The position numbers and the translations under genes are program-made. Positions 1 to 12,526 of a DNA stretch of 64,000 nt are shown piece after piece. How positions within the stretch are numbered: the stretch's first letter is position 1; each line of letters starts with the position of its first letter. Source of the stretch: Gymnogyps californianus (Eukaryota > Chordata > Aves > Accipitriformes > Cathartidae); the NCBI RefSeq assembly GCF_018139145.2, contig NC_059500.1, positions 51,516,663-51,580,662 of the forward strand, written 5' to 3'. A model generated the notes under the pieces. That model ran no database searches. It was not told the DNA's origin and saw only the letters and a program-made list of their open reading frames with translations.

Positions 1-948
1 TGTGATGAAAATATGACCGTATACGAAATGTTTTGCAGAAGTAGCATCCACATGTGTTGGTGTTTTTCCTCCCAGCAAGTGCAAATACAACTGTACTCTG
101 ACGTATTTTAAGTGTAAGTGAAACATTAGAATTTCTAAGAAGAGACACTAAAAAGAAATATTATTACCTATTTTTTGTGTAACGAAAAGTAACTTTTCAT
201 GCTATGAAATATTTGTATATATTATTTTTTACCTGAAAATTTTAAAAATTCTTAATTTAGGCTAACAGTATAGGATTGGTTTTTAAAATTTTTTTGGTTT
301 TGTTTTTGGAGGTGTTCTCTGTCAAATATGCAATAGTTTAAAAACTAAAATTTAACAAAATGTACAAAATTATTTTTTGGCATTTAATAGATAGTTCATG
401 CTAATCCTAACACATTTAATTAAAATAAAAACATAATTAGTTTTGTAGTTCTGGATTGCAAGGTGTCTTTACACTTATCAAAAGAGAGAATTCCTAGTGG
501 TCAATTTTTTTGTTACTCTAGAACAAAATATTTCTGCAGCATATGCATTTTCATACATTTATGTTTTGAGCAATAACGCTTTTCTATGTAAACAACTAAT
601 GGTTCTCCATTAGTTTAAGATCCTTTTTTTAAAGGTTTATATATTTCAATAACAGTATTAACCCTAATACTAACCTTTATTAAGCTAAAATTTGAAAAAA
701 ATACTATCGCTTTCTATATGTATCAAGAAATCATCTAGTAGAGAAGAGACATTTTCTTTTTCCTTCTAGTAAATAGTTAAGTATAATTCTATAGGCCTGT
801 TTAAATTTGTTATTCCTCTGGCTTGTAGTGTATGTTATTATCAGAATTAAGTTAAAAAGTAAATGTATTTCCATGTTCCCAAGTTCTTGCTTTCCTCCTT
901 TTCTTCTATTTGACATAAAATTTTTGGTTAAAGTGAAGTTCATAGAGA
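1..948. other. AT-rich non-coding stretch
   Basis: No gene, splice-bounded exon or recognisable repeat is visible here. The sequence is strongly AT-rich with short A and T runs, and all open frames are short. It ends where a more GC-rich CR1 remnant begins. Confidence 0.6.
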
Positions 949-950
949 TC

Positions 951-1560
951 ACAGGACAATGCGGACTGGCAGGGACCCGGGGAGGCGCCTGCCCGGAGCA
1001 GGCTCAGTCATGAAGACAAGGCTGCTCCAGGCTTCTCCCAGGCAGGTGCACTCTGTCACTTCCTCCAGGTCCCTGATAGAGACTTTGTACACTCTAGGTC
1101 CCAGGACATACCCCTGAAGTACCCATCTTGTTGCCAGCCTCCGGTCTGACCCATTATCCACTATTCTGTGAGCCAAGCAGACTCCATCATTTTTCCAGTG
1201 ACCAAAGAGAGGTACTTCCTGTATCCTCCTTTTCTGCATTGGAGCTCTGGCATGAGTTTCCTGTTTAGCCAAGCTTATCTGTTAATACATCTACCTGTTT
1301 TCCTGAGATGGAGCATTCTTGCATCAGACTAGCCAGCTTTCCTGACCTCCTTGGGCTTTCAGAGCTGCCTTCCCTGGTATCTCCTATGCCAACTCCCTGA
1401 ATAAGTTGAAATTTGCTCCAAAGTAGATTTGACTCTAAAGCCCTCCCCTCCTGAACTGGATCCTGAATGTCACTACTACATCCAAGACAACCATTGATTG
1501 TCACATATCCAGCAGGTTCTTGTGTATATTAGTAAAGCTAACTGTGAGCAGATCCAGTGT
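951..1560 (-). repeat. CR1 LINE fragment, left part, rearranged
   Basis: Read on the minus strand, this is a decayed CR1 non-LTR retrotransposon. At roughly 1275-1560 the translation resembles the CR1 segment linking endonuclease to reverse transcriptase, including a piece reading ANFNLFREL near 1400-1426. At roughly 1050-1190 it jumps to the reverse-transcriptase region around the motif whose CR1 form is SGVPQGSVLGP; here it reads RWVLQGYVLGP, followed by a degraded IRDLEE. The sequence normally between these two segments is missing, so an internal deletion is inferred. Several stops and frame changes are present and it cannot make protein. The GC-rich left margin (951-1045) is not clearly CR1. 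The element continues to the right of the LTR that interrupts it. Identification rests on remembered family motifs, not on an alignment. Confidence 0.75.
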
Positions 1561-1565
1561 GCCAC
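1561..1565. repeat. Target-site duplication, left (GCCAC)
   Basis: The five bases GCCAC directly precede the LTR and are repeated exactly at 2146-2150 after it. A 5-bp duplication is the size made by ERVL-like integrases. Confidence 0.85.
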
Positions 1566-1829
1566 TGTCCTGGTTTCAGCTGGGATAGAGTTAATTTTCT
1601 TCCTAGTAGCTGGTACAGTGCTGTGTTTTGGATTTAGTATGAAAATAATGTTGATAACATACTGATGTTTTAGTCATTGCTAAGTAGTGCTTATCCTAAG
1701 TCAAGGACTTCTCAGTTTTTCATGCTCTGCCAGCAAGCAGGTGTACAAGAAGCTGGGAGGGAGCACAGCCAGGGCAGCTGGCTCGAACTAGCCAAATGGA
1801 TATTCCATACCACAGGATGTCATGCCCAG

Positions 1830-1837
1830 TATATAAA
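1830..1837 (+). promoter_or_regulatory. LTR TATA box
   Basis: TATATAAA lies in the middle of LTR copy 1, just before the G-rich string that follows the TATA in this family. It would mark the U3/R boundary region. The equivalent place in copy 2 (near 52105) reads CAATAAAA, so that copy has lost the match. Confidence 0.6.
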
Positions 1838-2012
1838 CTGGGGGGAGTTGGCTGCTCAGGCGTCGGTCAGCAAGTGGTGAGCAATTGCATTGTGCATCAC
1901 TTGTCTTTTATTGGGTTTTATTTCTCTCTCTTTTTGTTATATTCCTTTTCATTACAATCATTATTATTATATTTTATTATTATTATTGTTATTGTTATAT
2001 TTTATTTTAGTT

Positions 2013-2018
2013 ATTAAA
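2013..2018 (+). terminator. LTR polyadenylation signal ATTAAA
   Basis: ATTAAA sits upstream of the conserved CTTATCTCAACCC block. The same signal occurs in copy 2 (52286-52291) and, reversed, in the edge copy (63911-63916). Its conservation in all three supports its role as the LTR poly(A) signal. Confidence 0.6.
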
Positions 2019-2145
2019 CCATTCTTATCTCAACCCTCGAGTTTTACTTTTTTTTCTGATTCTCCTCCCCATCCCACTGGGAGCAGGGAGGAGTGAGCGA
2101 GCGGCTGCGTGGTGCTTAGTTGCTGGCTGGGGTTAAACCACGACA

Positions 2146-2230
2146 GCCACCCTTGGTTGGACCATCCAGTACCTGTATCACCGTCCAGAAATCTTCTTGA
2201 TTGCTTGTGTTTCTAGTAGATGGTTACACT
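2146..2230 (-). repeat. CR1 LINE fragment, right part, plus target-site duplication
   Basis: The first five bases (GCCAC) are the right target-site duplication of the LTR. The sequence that follows continues the minus-strand CR1 from the left side of the LTR. Translated on the minus strand it contains HKQSRRFL, the run that follows the GDFN part of the CR1 endonuclease domain. The right boundary is uncertain because similarity fades into AT-rich DNA. Confidence 0.7.
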
Positions 2231-4351
2231 TGTACTCTCCTAACGAGTAAACTTACGATCAGCTCAGTGGGCATCTAAAAGAGGAGACACAGTTAAGCAC
2301 TCATTGGATTTTTCATTATTTGTGATTTGTCGACTTATAAAAAAAAAAAACCCCAAACAACAAACCCTTACTATAAAAAAGACTAGTGGTTTAACCTAGT
2401 TTGTCAATGTCATTTAATGCATCTAATACACAAAGCTTCAAGCAGCTAATTATAATGTGTTTTAAGGACCAGCTGGACTACTTTTAAGCCTCATACTAAT
2501 GTTTCTGGAGTTTTAATGCTTTACAGAATCAAAGCTAGTTCTTTAGTCTCAATTTTGAAATTAAAGTCGCTGAATACAAGTCAGTGCTCCCATGTTGTCA
2601 TCCTTGTGTCCACCTGTATGCTCTCCACTGTGAGAACAGAGATCATGGGACTGAAAGAAAAGCCGACAGCAAAGACAGATGTTCTTAATAAAGGTTAGAC
2701 AGTTTTCAAGAAGCAGTCTCAAGCATAAATAAGAGGATTGAAGTTATACGTAATGGGATTTTCCAAATTGATTTGAGAACCAAAAAGTTGGAAAATATAT
2801 TATCAGCCCAAGATGCCATGGGGACTATATCGATACATGAAGCTAAATCCTTTCAATGCCTAATGAACAGAAAGGTGAATATGATGAAGGTGAATGAAAT
2901 TTTTGGCATTCCAGAAGGCCTGGAATCCAATGCTATCGAACTTCTTGAAATGATTAGAGAAACAACTCCTGGCAAATGTTTTGCGTTGTATCTTGCATAT
3001 TGTTCAGCCAGTGGCTGACTCACCTAACAGCCCCAGTGAGAAGTCACTGTAGGAAAAGACACTTACCCTCATTGCTTCCCTCTACAAGAATTCAGGAGTA
3101 AGTTAACTAGTTAATCAACAACTGAGAGATATCAGCAAATGAAATATGGGACATCCTGAAAGAACAGAACACACAAATCCCAATATATGGACTTGATTCC
3201 TGACTTAGGCTGGCATAGTTCTGTAAAAATGCAGGAAGTGCCCAAATTTATAAGGTTTGTATTATCTATAGAACAACTACCTGCAAGGTATAGCCATGGT
3301 AATTATTTTTCTTCCCTTCACCATTATTCTGGGGGACTAACAGCTTCTCTGTGAGCTGCAGCTGAAAATTCACCTTCTCTGAAAGGTAAATCTACTGATT
3401 TTCTATATACTGTTGCAAAGTGTAAAGCACTTCTGTTTTGTAATGATCATCATTTCTTTACTTTGAGTTGCTGTAATAAATTATTATGTTTACATACTCT
3501 GCAACTGCATGTGGGCAATATCAGAGGTTATATTTTTCTTTTCACTTTAGTTGAGCTGGAATGCACAGATGCCATGGGCCTAGTAGTCCCAGTGCCAGCC
3601 TGAGAAGGGCAAAGAGTCTTGTCCTGGCCATACCGGATGGGGATAACTTCTCTGGGGCTCTGCCAAGTGTTCTGTTACTTACCTGAGGCAATAAGAAGAT
3701 CCTGAGCTGAAGTTTTTAATGGTGATCTAAATAATGAATCATAATGGAAAAAGGTATTCGTTATTACATAAGCTACCAAAAGAAACAGCTCCTTGGTCAC
3801 CACATCTTCAGCGTTATATTAGGGGTATTTAAGACAGCTCCCAGGACTCTACAATACTAAACTTCTTTCACACTGTAAACTTTTCAAAACTTAATTTATT
3901 TTAATAACATTAGTTAGCTGGAACGGGAAGGGTTTTATTTGCTATTGATTTCTGTGTAATTGAACAAGCTGGTCGTTAAGTAGTCTAGAGATTCTGGTTT
4001 CTTTTAAGCAGCCATTTTATTGTACTTCACTCTCATGATACAGTTTAAAGAAAAAGTTTCTTCTGTTAGTACTTGGACTGCTGAAGGTCAGACTATGATA
4101 TTGGGGGAGCTCATCTGGAAATACTCATGGGCCTGATTCTGAGTTCATAAAACTGTTGTACATCTGGTCTAGCACTAATGAAGCTAGTGTAAAGGAGACC
4201 ATAATTAGGGACTTAAAAGACAAAATCAACCTTTGTCTTTATTATACCTTAAAGTTTAAGACTTAAAATGAATGGCTTAGAATCTGGTGGTTTAGTTGCA
4301 GTCTAGTGGTCTCACCGTGTGTGAATTTTGCTGTATAAGACTGTGGAGCCT
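2231..4351. other. AT-rich non-coding stretch
   Basis: No gene is recognised. The only feature of note is the weak LINE ORF1-like trace listed separately at 2703-3018. The rest is ordinary AT-rich DNA with an A12 run at 2339-2350. Confidence 0.5.
2703..3018 (+). repeat. Possible decayed LINE ORF1-like fragment
   Basis: One plus-strand frame stays open for about 100 codons, ending in a stop after the residues CSASG. It includes the run IFGIPEGLESNAIELLEMIRE. This is reminiscent of L1/Tx1-type ORF1 proteins, where a coiled coil is followed by an RRM starting with a short I-x-G-I/L-P-E motif. Upstream in the same frame is a heptad-like stretch (SINKRIEVIRNGIFQIDLRTKKLE) that could be coiled coil. 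Birds carry few L1-like elements, so chance or another source is possible. The downstream reading is broken by stops. The call rests on motif resemblance only. Confidence 0.25.
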
Positions 4352-4421
4352 ATTACCCTACATCGTATGTAGAGCAGTACTGGAACATTACCCTACATCG
4401 TATGTAGAGCAGTACTGGAAC
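4352..4421. repeat. Exact 35-bp tandem duplication
   Basis: Two identical 35-bp units lie head to tail at 4352-4386 and 4387-4421. Each contains a small inverted repeat, CTACAT and ATGTAG separated by CGT (first copy 4358-4372). The lack of any mismatch suggests a recent duplication. Confidence 0.95.
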
Positions 4422-5938
4422 ATACGCTTCTTAGGTTCCTTCTCAAGCAATTTATTAAGATATGTTTCAGTGTTGTAATCTGGCAGAACATGGAAAGCAT
4501 TGTATATCTCTGCAATTTATGGTTCTAATCACATTTCCTAGGTTAAGGGTTGTTTCTACCCTTGCACTGTCTCCTTGCAGTCATTGTGTTGGGCATTGCA
4601 CAAACATTTGTAGGAGTAATTCTAAATAGGTAAGACAGTCCAAGAAAGTGTGCACAGAGAAGATTTTTCTAGTGTCAAATGCAAGTAGAACTTTAGTGAA
4701 AATGAGAGCAGAAATGCTTAATTTTCCTGTTGAGCCCCTCCCGCTCTTTTCAGCTTCAGCTTGATTTTTATACTCAGAATTTTTGTCACAGAGGAATCAA
4801 ATGTATCTGTGACTCATTTGGAATCTGACAAAGTATATTGGAATTTCTGGATAGTACGCTATTCTAAATCCAACAGTGGAAAGACAAAACCAAAACACTA
4901 CATCTTGGTTTATCAAAGTTACTTGAAATGTGTAAGCAATCTTATAACAACAACAATAGATTTATTTATTATATTATGATATATCAGACAGAAAAAAGAC
5001 TCTATCTAATCTTCTGTGGATGGTTTTGGATCATATGGACAATAATTAATGTGCCCTGTCAATAATATGTAAGAGCAATAAAATCTGTGAGATGCTGACA
5101 TGGCCTATGCACCAGTTTCCTCGTGGTGTATCCAGTGCTGCACATCGAAAGCAGGGAGAGTTCTCTGTTTACAGTAGTTTAAATTCCAACTTTTTCAATA
5201 TTCACAGTTAGCATTTATGAATCTATAGTTTTAGAAATATTTCACTCTAAGTAATCAAGAAGAATATTGCAATGGGTGAGTGAGTTATTTCCTGATTGTG
5301 AGTTTTACCTTTTGGAAGAGTATCAGTGTTTGTTTGAGATTATACTTACAGAGAGAATTGTTGATAGGAGATTTTAGTGTGGAACTTTGTTCAGAAAAGT
5401 AGGCATTTTCATCTTCTGAAATGCTTAATGAATTTTAACTTTAAAATGTTTTAAAAATATTTTTTTCTTTGGCACATCATTATAGTATTTTCCCTATAAA
5501 ACTTCGAAGTTACTCTATTGAGTATGCAAAGTCTGCATCACATCTTAAAATATTGCTTTCTCAGGCAATATTTTCCCAACAGCAGTGTCACTTTAGATTT
5601 AATTTTGTTCATCCATAGGCTTTAATGTTGCTTCACCGTCATTATGCTTGCCAACACCAGTACTGGCACTATATAGCTGTGCGAAACTGTATCACTTACC
5701 TAATGTCATAGCAAATTGCTGAAAATACTGATCATTCAGACCCAGGCTGTGCAATTCCTCTCATCTATCCTCGCTACAATAAAGTTTCACTTTGACCCAA
5801 ATTTCCCTTCACTGCTGATAGATCTAGTATTGCAAATCATAGACTTCTAGGCTGCTGAATCATGAAAACAGGTTTGTAGGAAGGTGATTTCCATAAAAAA
5901 GAAATGGCTGTTACATTAATCTGTGGGTACATCCACTA
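4422..5938. other. AT-rich non-coding stretch
   Basis: I see no gene, splice-flanked exon or recognised repeat. Open frames are short and show no domain. Confidence 0.5.
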
Positions 5939-6017
5939 TTTTTTCCCCTCTTTTTCTTTCTTCATCTTTCTTTTTCTTTCTTTATCTTTCTTTTTCTTTC
6001 TTTTTCTTTCTTCCTCT
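5939..6017. repeat. Pyrimidine tract, (CTTT)n-like
   Basis: About 80 bases are almost wholly T and C, dominated by CTTT and CTTTTT units with two single-A interruptions per repeat block. It is a degenerate microsatellite, read as purine-rich on the other strand. Confidence 0.9.
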
Positions 6018-9000
6018 GATCTTTTCCTGTCTTTTGCATCTCACAGTTCTTAGTCATGTTCAAAAAAATGCATTATACGTGCAAATTTTTGCTAGTAACT
6101 TTATTGATGATCTAGATTTAGAAGAAATGTGAGATAATTCCTACTCATAGTTAGTTTTCTACAGATCCATACAATAATTCATAGAGGATTTTGTACAGTT
6201 TATATGCATAAGCTTATGGAAATGCCATAAGTTTCTTTTGGTCTTGAAGTTATGTTAGGGAAGTATAGGCATTGTAGCTGACCAACCCCTGCTCAGCACC
6301 TCAGCACATTTACTTCTCCACAGCTGAAGGGATGACTCCAAGAACATCATAACTTTTGCATTCCTACATACTCTTTTTTATCACTAGTTTAGCTGACATC
6401 CTTTAGAATTCAATGGAAAAGCTGCTGAGAATATTACGAGTTATATTATGAGTCTGGTGTTTCAGTGGAAACTGAGAACTTAAGTACTATGTACAGCTTG
6501 TACCTGAAGCACGTTACAATTTAAGAATAGTGTCCTATCTGAAGATATCCACATATTTCTGCAATGAAAGATATGAGAGGCTAGAGCATAATAAACAGTC
6601 CTGCCTCCAATTATAGTTGCAAGAGGTAATAGAAAACACAAAAAGTGAGGATAAATCTTAATTTAAATAGGCTATTGAAACCTAATTGGACCTTAGGAAA
6701 AAAACTGAGAATAAATTAGCTTTTCACCAAAAATTGAATTATACAGAATAAGCATTCCTATTTTCCAGACGCTACGAAATGCTTCTGACAAACATCCCTT
6801 TGATTCTCCAAAATAATTATTTTCTCTGAAGATTTTATTCTTCACTTAATTTGTATTAAAAAAGTATTTTAAAAAGCCATACACAGAACATTTTAAGTTG
6901 CATAAGCTTGGTCTATTGATTCCAATGGTATAAAGCTTTTGGTTTTAATTCATGGAGGAATTAGAGATACCCATTAAACCCTAAAATGAAAAAGTAAAAG
7001 TAATCAGATGGGTAAGCCAAGAAGGAGGAAGAGATTTTATGGTTCATGAAGACATGATTTGATGTATAAAAAAAATGAGCATGTATTACATTAGTCCACA
7101 AATTAAAAATAACATGCTTATCTGACACACATTCCAGTAGTGACATAACCGAAGACTTTTCTGTCTTTAAACCATTAGTATAATAGAGATGAAGGTCATT
7201 ATTAAAAGACCACAAAGAGAACTACAATGGTTTTTATCACAAGTTACATCATTATCTGCCTTAAGGAGTTCTGCCATCAGTCATCTTTTTTCCCAAAAGT
7301 ATCACTTTATTCTGTCATCTTCGTAGTTTTACTTTATTTTTAACAGTTCACTTCTTTTTAGTCAAGGATATAAAACATATGCTCAAGACATATCTTGTAG
7401 GAATTAGTGAAAAAAGAGGCTTTAAGGTGAGAACAACATTGTTTTTTCCTTTCATTTCAGAAACCTTAAGTTATCTTCAGTCTGTACTCCAAGTGTATAA
7501 GAAACTCAACCAAAATATCAGTGGGTGGATTAATGAAATGCTTGTCAAGCTCTTACCAGGTCCTCTGCTTAAGAACAGAGATGAGGTTACTCATTTGGAG
7601 ACCGATCCTGTTCTCACTAAATTAAATGGCAAAATCTTGCTTTATCTTCAGTACTGCAGACCAGAATCTAAATCCATAATGGACTACAATCTGATAAAAC
7701 TTCAATGCATGTTTTAATGCACACTGAAATCCCTGGAATTTTTCAAGGCCTACATGAACGTCGGTATTGATATACTGGTCAGACATGTGGTCTGGTCAGA
7801 CAGGCTTTCAAATCTAACACCAGCTGTTTCAGTGAAAAGAATAATAATAACAATGCAAATATTGATGTTGGTTACACAGCCCTTCATATTTATTCTCAGG
7901 CTGATCTCTAACAGTTAGAAATCTAATTTGACCCAAAGACATGAAGCTGGTTTTCCCTTTTTTTGTCTCCTCAGTTAAAATTAAGCAGGTGCTTAGCCAG
8001 AGCTGAGCATGTTCAGTAGAATCACACTGAAGTGTTTTGTTCCTCAGCTAATGCTTGTTGCTCTAGTGAAATAACAAGAGACAGCAGTTCTGTGAATTCC
8101 AACATAGGTGCCTAAATAGAGGTTTAGGGAGAGGGACACAAGGGGAAATAGCTTCAGACTGTCAGATCCGAGCACTCTGACCCAGGCTCTACAGTTTAAA
8201 TGTTCAAGATTTCCAGCTGATGTTATTAAAAATAGATGCAATTTTTTTGTGCAGTGTGAGATTGTTAACACATAAAAGGTCAGGAATAATGAAGAAAAAT
8301 TACGGCATTCAGTCATACAGGAAAAAATACTTTCTCAATAATGGGGATCCAAAGACCCACTGAGTCCCTTGATCAAAAGAAAAAAGACAATTAAGAACAT
8401 CTTGTATGACATCTTAGTTTGAACTATTTAATTTTCTTTTTAAACTTTTTGAACAAAAATACTACCAAATACAAGTAGTATTACCAAAATATTTTAAAGT
8501 ATATACACTTGGAGATATGGTGGTCATTGTTCTATAAATGAACATAGTTAATATATAAATATGACTGTCCTATAATAAAATGATATTTTTTCTCATTAAT
8601 ACGTTCTGTCACACTCCCTGAGCTACAGTCCTTCCCCAGGAAAAATTCCCATGATGACCCATGAGGCGTTTGGCTCTTGGGTGCGTATCTAGTCCTTTTC
8701 TGCAAAGGAACTCCACTTCAGCAACCTGAAAATGAAAGATTATTTCAGGAACTACATTTTTAGGCACCTTGCGATCCAAAGGTAGGAAACACCTTCTCAA
8801 AGATAAATTTCTCTCATTTTGTAAGGAAGCTAATCCACGTGTATGCATGCAATTCTTTCTTAATTTCTCTCATCATATGCAGATTTGGAGTATGTGTAGC
8901 ATACAGACACAGTCTTTGAACAATGGGCAATTATGTTTTATGCACAGTGAGAAGAAAAATACCTATCATCTTTTCCCTATCGCCTTTTCACCTGTCTGCT

Positions 9001-10860
9001 TTAAGATATGGGTTTTGGGAAAGTATATTAATATTGGTACTGTGTAATTTTTCATTTGAATGTTTTCCTTCTTCCTTAGAATAAAGCGTTTAGCTCTGAC
9101 CAGTGTGAATAAGGAAGGTACAGCTATGGGGAGCTTGTGCTGATGAAGCTGCGTCGCACAAATTAATGATGTGAAGATATCAGGGCTTCAGAGCTGCTTG
9201 CAGGCACCTGGTCTTTGCAGGAATCGTCCTTTTTGCCTTCCAGGTGGTTACAGATTGCTGAGTCATCTTCTCAATTTCTTGCAGGAGATGTTAGACTCTG
9301 TCCTAGGAAAAAATACTCAAGAGGAGTTTCACAAAGCATTTCTTGCTGTGTTCTTGCCCGTGTATTTTCAGTTCCTCTTCTCTCATAACTTTTATTTTGG
9401 GATGGGATGATTCAACCTCTTTTTGTTCATTGTAGTTATAAATACGCTACATACCAAAATGTCTACTGCTTTTCTTTGGAGATGTTACTCCATGAAAAGC
9501 AGAAGTCTGAGGATTGAAGTTGGTTGAAAAAAAGAAGCATGTGTGCTCACAGAGACCTAAAGGTAGAAGTAAAATAAGATGGTATTTTGCATCTTAAAAC
9601 TGTCAGGTTTGCAGTTTTTCTAGGCTTGCCTTTTCCTTTGCACAAGCTTCATCATCATTTTTTTTAAAATGCCCAACCTCAGCCACACTTTTCACAAGTG
9701 GCTTGCAAAAAAGAAATAGATTGTGCCCAAAAAGAAGTGCTGGTGATGTATGAAACAGTGTATTTACTACTACAACTGATTTCTAAAAAAGCAGATATGC
9801 AAATTACCTTTCCTACTGTATCTTAGTTGAGTATAGGTGCAGTACTGGCTCTATGTTAAACTTAGTTATTTCAGATGATAGGTGTCATAAAATCTGGCAG
9901 ACACTGCAGCATGGAGATTTTCTTAATTCCGATATATTTTTATTTCTAAATTAATGTTTGGAACATTTTATTTTTATTTCTTGTTTACTTCTATGTGATT
10001 TTGCATCCCCATGGATTTTCTCCCATTTGCTTTCATGTGACCAACCTTGCAACACTTTCTGATGCTGAATTCACCGTAGCTTTCACAAGCTTTAAAAAGC
10101 ATAGTGTAATGCTCAGGATGCAGAATGGGTGCTTCATTCGGGCTTCACGTAAATTGTGGTGAAGTGATCTCTTAACATACTATACTGCACAAAACTCTGG
10201 TACTCATGAAAGGTAATATATATCAATATATTACAAATTGTAGAATTTACTCCTGTGAAGAAATTTGCAGTGAAATGTAGGAATAAGACATAGTAAGCTG
10301 GAAAAATCTAAGTCAAAGAAAAAATAAAGGGAAAGACTGAAGATCAAAAGGAACATAGGAATGAAAGACATAAAATTCCAATTTGATAAGCAGTGCTAAG
10401 ATGTTAGAATACTTAATTTTCTACTGCATTTAGCAGTGTTTTACTGTATAGATAAAATCAGTTTTACAAACATTAGTGATGTCATATTTAGTTGTAAATT
10501 AAAGCAATACTCACAGGTGATCTGCCAAAGGGGAAAACACTGGGAGGAAATACTTAACTTGCTCTGTTGTCCTGTCTCAATGAAGGTGCACTCTACTATG
10601 GCACAATTTTCAGCCTCTTTTTTAAAAAAAAAAAAAAAGGAGAGGGGAATATTTTTGCATTTTTCTTTTTTTTCCTTTTTTCCCCCCAAACTCTGAATCC
10701 TCATGCTTCAAACTAGGTCTAACTGAGTTGTAGTGAACCTTAAAGAAAAACCGGCAACGCTCAGCACCAGGCGTATGAGGAGCTCTCCATCGCCTGCCCT
10801 CTTTTAAGGGCAGTGCTTTGGTTCGTGTAGGGTAAACCTCGGAGCTGAAATAATACCTGC
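6018..10860. other. AT-rich non-coding stretch left of the CpG islands
   Basis: No gene can be supported. The longest frame, about 112 codons at 7379-7717 on the plus strand, has no recognisable domain and no splice or promoter context. A15 at 10624-10638 and T-rich strings to about 10,683 precede the rise in GC that starts the CpG island. Confidence 0.5.
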
Positions 10861-11340
10861 GAGCGGACGATGCGCCCTCTGGCACTTTTAGGACTGGAAG
10901 CTCCTGCCTAGCCCTTTCTCGGGGCGGAGGCTGAGTGCCTCCCCTGACCTGCTGCCGTGCGGCGACCACGGGGCCAGCCGGGCCCGCCGCGCCCGCCCCG
11001 CGCCCGCCCCGGCTCCGCTGCGGCGCTCCGCGTTCTGCCGCGTTCTGCCGCGCCCGGCGGCGGGGCTGGGGCGGCCCTGGGGCTCAGCCGCCCCGCGGGG
11101 CGCGGGGGCGTCCCTGGTCACGCTCCCTCCGCAGAGCGGTCGGGATGCTTCACCTCGCAGCCTTCGCCGGAGGCCCCGCTGGCTGCGCTGAGCTTTTGGA
11201 GAGCCTTGGGCCCGCGCGATGCCTCTCCTTTGGCTTAACCTGGTGCTTGAGCCTGAGCATGAGGAGGTGGTGACGGCTCAGCGGTCGCGGAGTAGCAGGG
11301 GACCAGCAAGCTAGGACTGCACGGCTAGGGGTTGGGAAAC
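10861..11340. promoter_or_regulatory. CpG island A
   Basis: GC content and CpG density rise sharply compared with the flanks, with the densest part at about 10,960-11,110. A 10-bp unit CGTTCTGCCG is repeated in tandem at about 11,031-11,050. The frames open here on both strands are what GC-rich, stop-poor sequence produces and show no domain. The island lies about 1.3 kb upstream of the stronger island B and could be part of the same promoter, or an alternative or divergent promoter. No clear splice donor identifies a first exon. Confidence 0.65.
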
Positions 11341-12526
11341 GCGTATCACGGAAAGATATCACCTTGATTCAAAACATCCCGGCGGAAAAGGGGAAAAAAA
11401 AAAAAAAAAGCGCCTCTTAAAAACCAGAAATCAATAGGAGGTAGCCGGCATGCTGAACAAAGTTTTATTTTAATGCAGATTAAGTGAAAATTAAAAAAAA
11501 AAACAACAAAACAACAAGCCCCACAACACAAAAAAAGAACAACAACAAAATCCCTTTTTTAGTCTTTCATAAACGGTTTAAGGTCTGTGAAGAGCATTTG
11601 CGCATCGTTGTGGGGAGACAAATGATTGCAAATGTTCCTCTTGGAAGACAGTATTGACCAGCGTTAGAAATATCTTCGTAAATTAAATCTCGATGGGATC
11701 TATTTCTGGAAGAATCTTAATTAGAAATAACGCACACACAAAACTGTATTCTAAACAAAAAGAAAATCCCCACCCCTCCACCCCGTCTGCTCTCAGACCG
11801 TGTAGTGTTACCAGTGGAACTGGAAATCTTACAGCAATCACCCCAGCATTTTGCTGTAGAGAAGGTGTGTGTGTGGGGGGGGGGTTCCGACAGCTCTCAG
11901 TGCTGGGAGATACTTTGAGGGCAAAGTAAAAGTGCCCCCCGGGAGCAGCGCTCTGCTGCTGCCGCCGCCGCCGCCGTCTCTGAGATGCTACAGTATCAGG
12001 CGGAGAAGAAAAGAAATGAGTTTGGAGTTGATGTACACGCCGGAGCAGCAGTAAAAAGATATAAGATATCGACACGCTCAGCTGCATCTTGTTAAAAGCT
12101 TCCTGCGGGTTGGCAGAATGAAATCTTTATTTAAAATACACAAACTATCGTCAGGGGAGGAACGGAAGGGAAAACACTAAAAGGGCCAAACGCAATGCTT
12201 AACCCACCGGTATAAGCAAAAGAGGAGGAGAAGCGATGAGATTGGTTTGGGGCGAACGGAAGGGGGGGTGCCCTCCTTGCAGCCCAGCCGCAGCAGCCAC
12301 CCAGGGACTCAGTGTCTCCACTCAGCTTTGGAGAGAGACTTTCTCTTTGATGATGATAATGATAGTTGCTCTGGTAGGGGAAAGGGACTTATGAACACCA
12401 GAAGCATAATTTGTGCTCACACTTGGGTGTGAATGATAGGAAAACGTGCCTCGCCACCACATCCACAGCAGCGCTCTCTTAAGTGGTGGTAATATTACTA
12501 TTATTGCCAGCCGGTGGCTTTAAAGG
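11341..12526. promoter_or_regulatory. Region between the two CpG islands, probable upstream promoter
   Basis: Moderate GC content with A-rich patches (A16 at 11394-11409, then A/AAC-rich to about 11,550), a G run at about 11,874-11,884, and a short (GCC)n block near 11,960. No exon was recognised. Its position directly upstream of the putative first exon makes a regulatory role likely, but no individual binding site can be proved by eye. Confidence 0.35.

Larger units (their letters stand above)
1566..2145 (+). mobile_element. Solo LTR of an avian ERVL-like endogenous retrovirus, copy 1
   Basis: This is a 580-bp LTR beginning TGTCCTGG and ending CCACGACA, so it has the standard TG...CA ends. 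It carries a TATA-type box (TATATAAA, 1830-1837) and an ATTAAA polyadenylation signal (2013-2018). Between them lies an AT-rich run of ATT-like triplets at about 1966-2010. The near-exact 5-bp flanking duplication and the absence of internal viral sequence show a solo LTR, which normally arises by recombination between the two LTRs of a provirus. It interrupts a CR1 remnant whose sequence resumes on the other side. It shares start, end and internal blocks with the LTRs at 51826 and 63786. The short open frames in it are chance. It encodes no protein. Confidence 0.9.

Noticed and set aside
1677..2096. Short open frames inside LTR copy 1 (also 51719-52336 in and around copy 2)
   Set aside because: LTRs of this family do not encode protein. 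The frames differ between copies and cross the U3, R and U5 parts.
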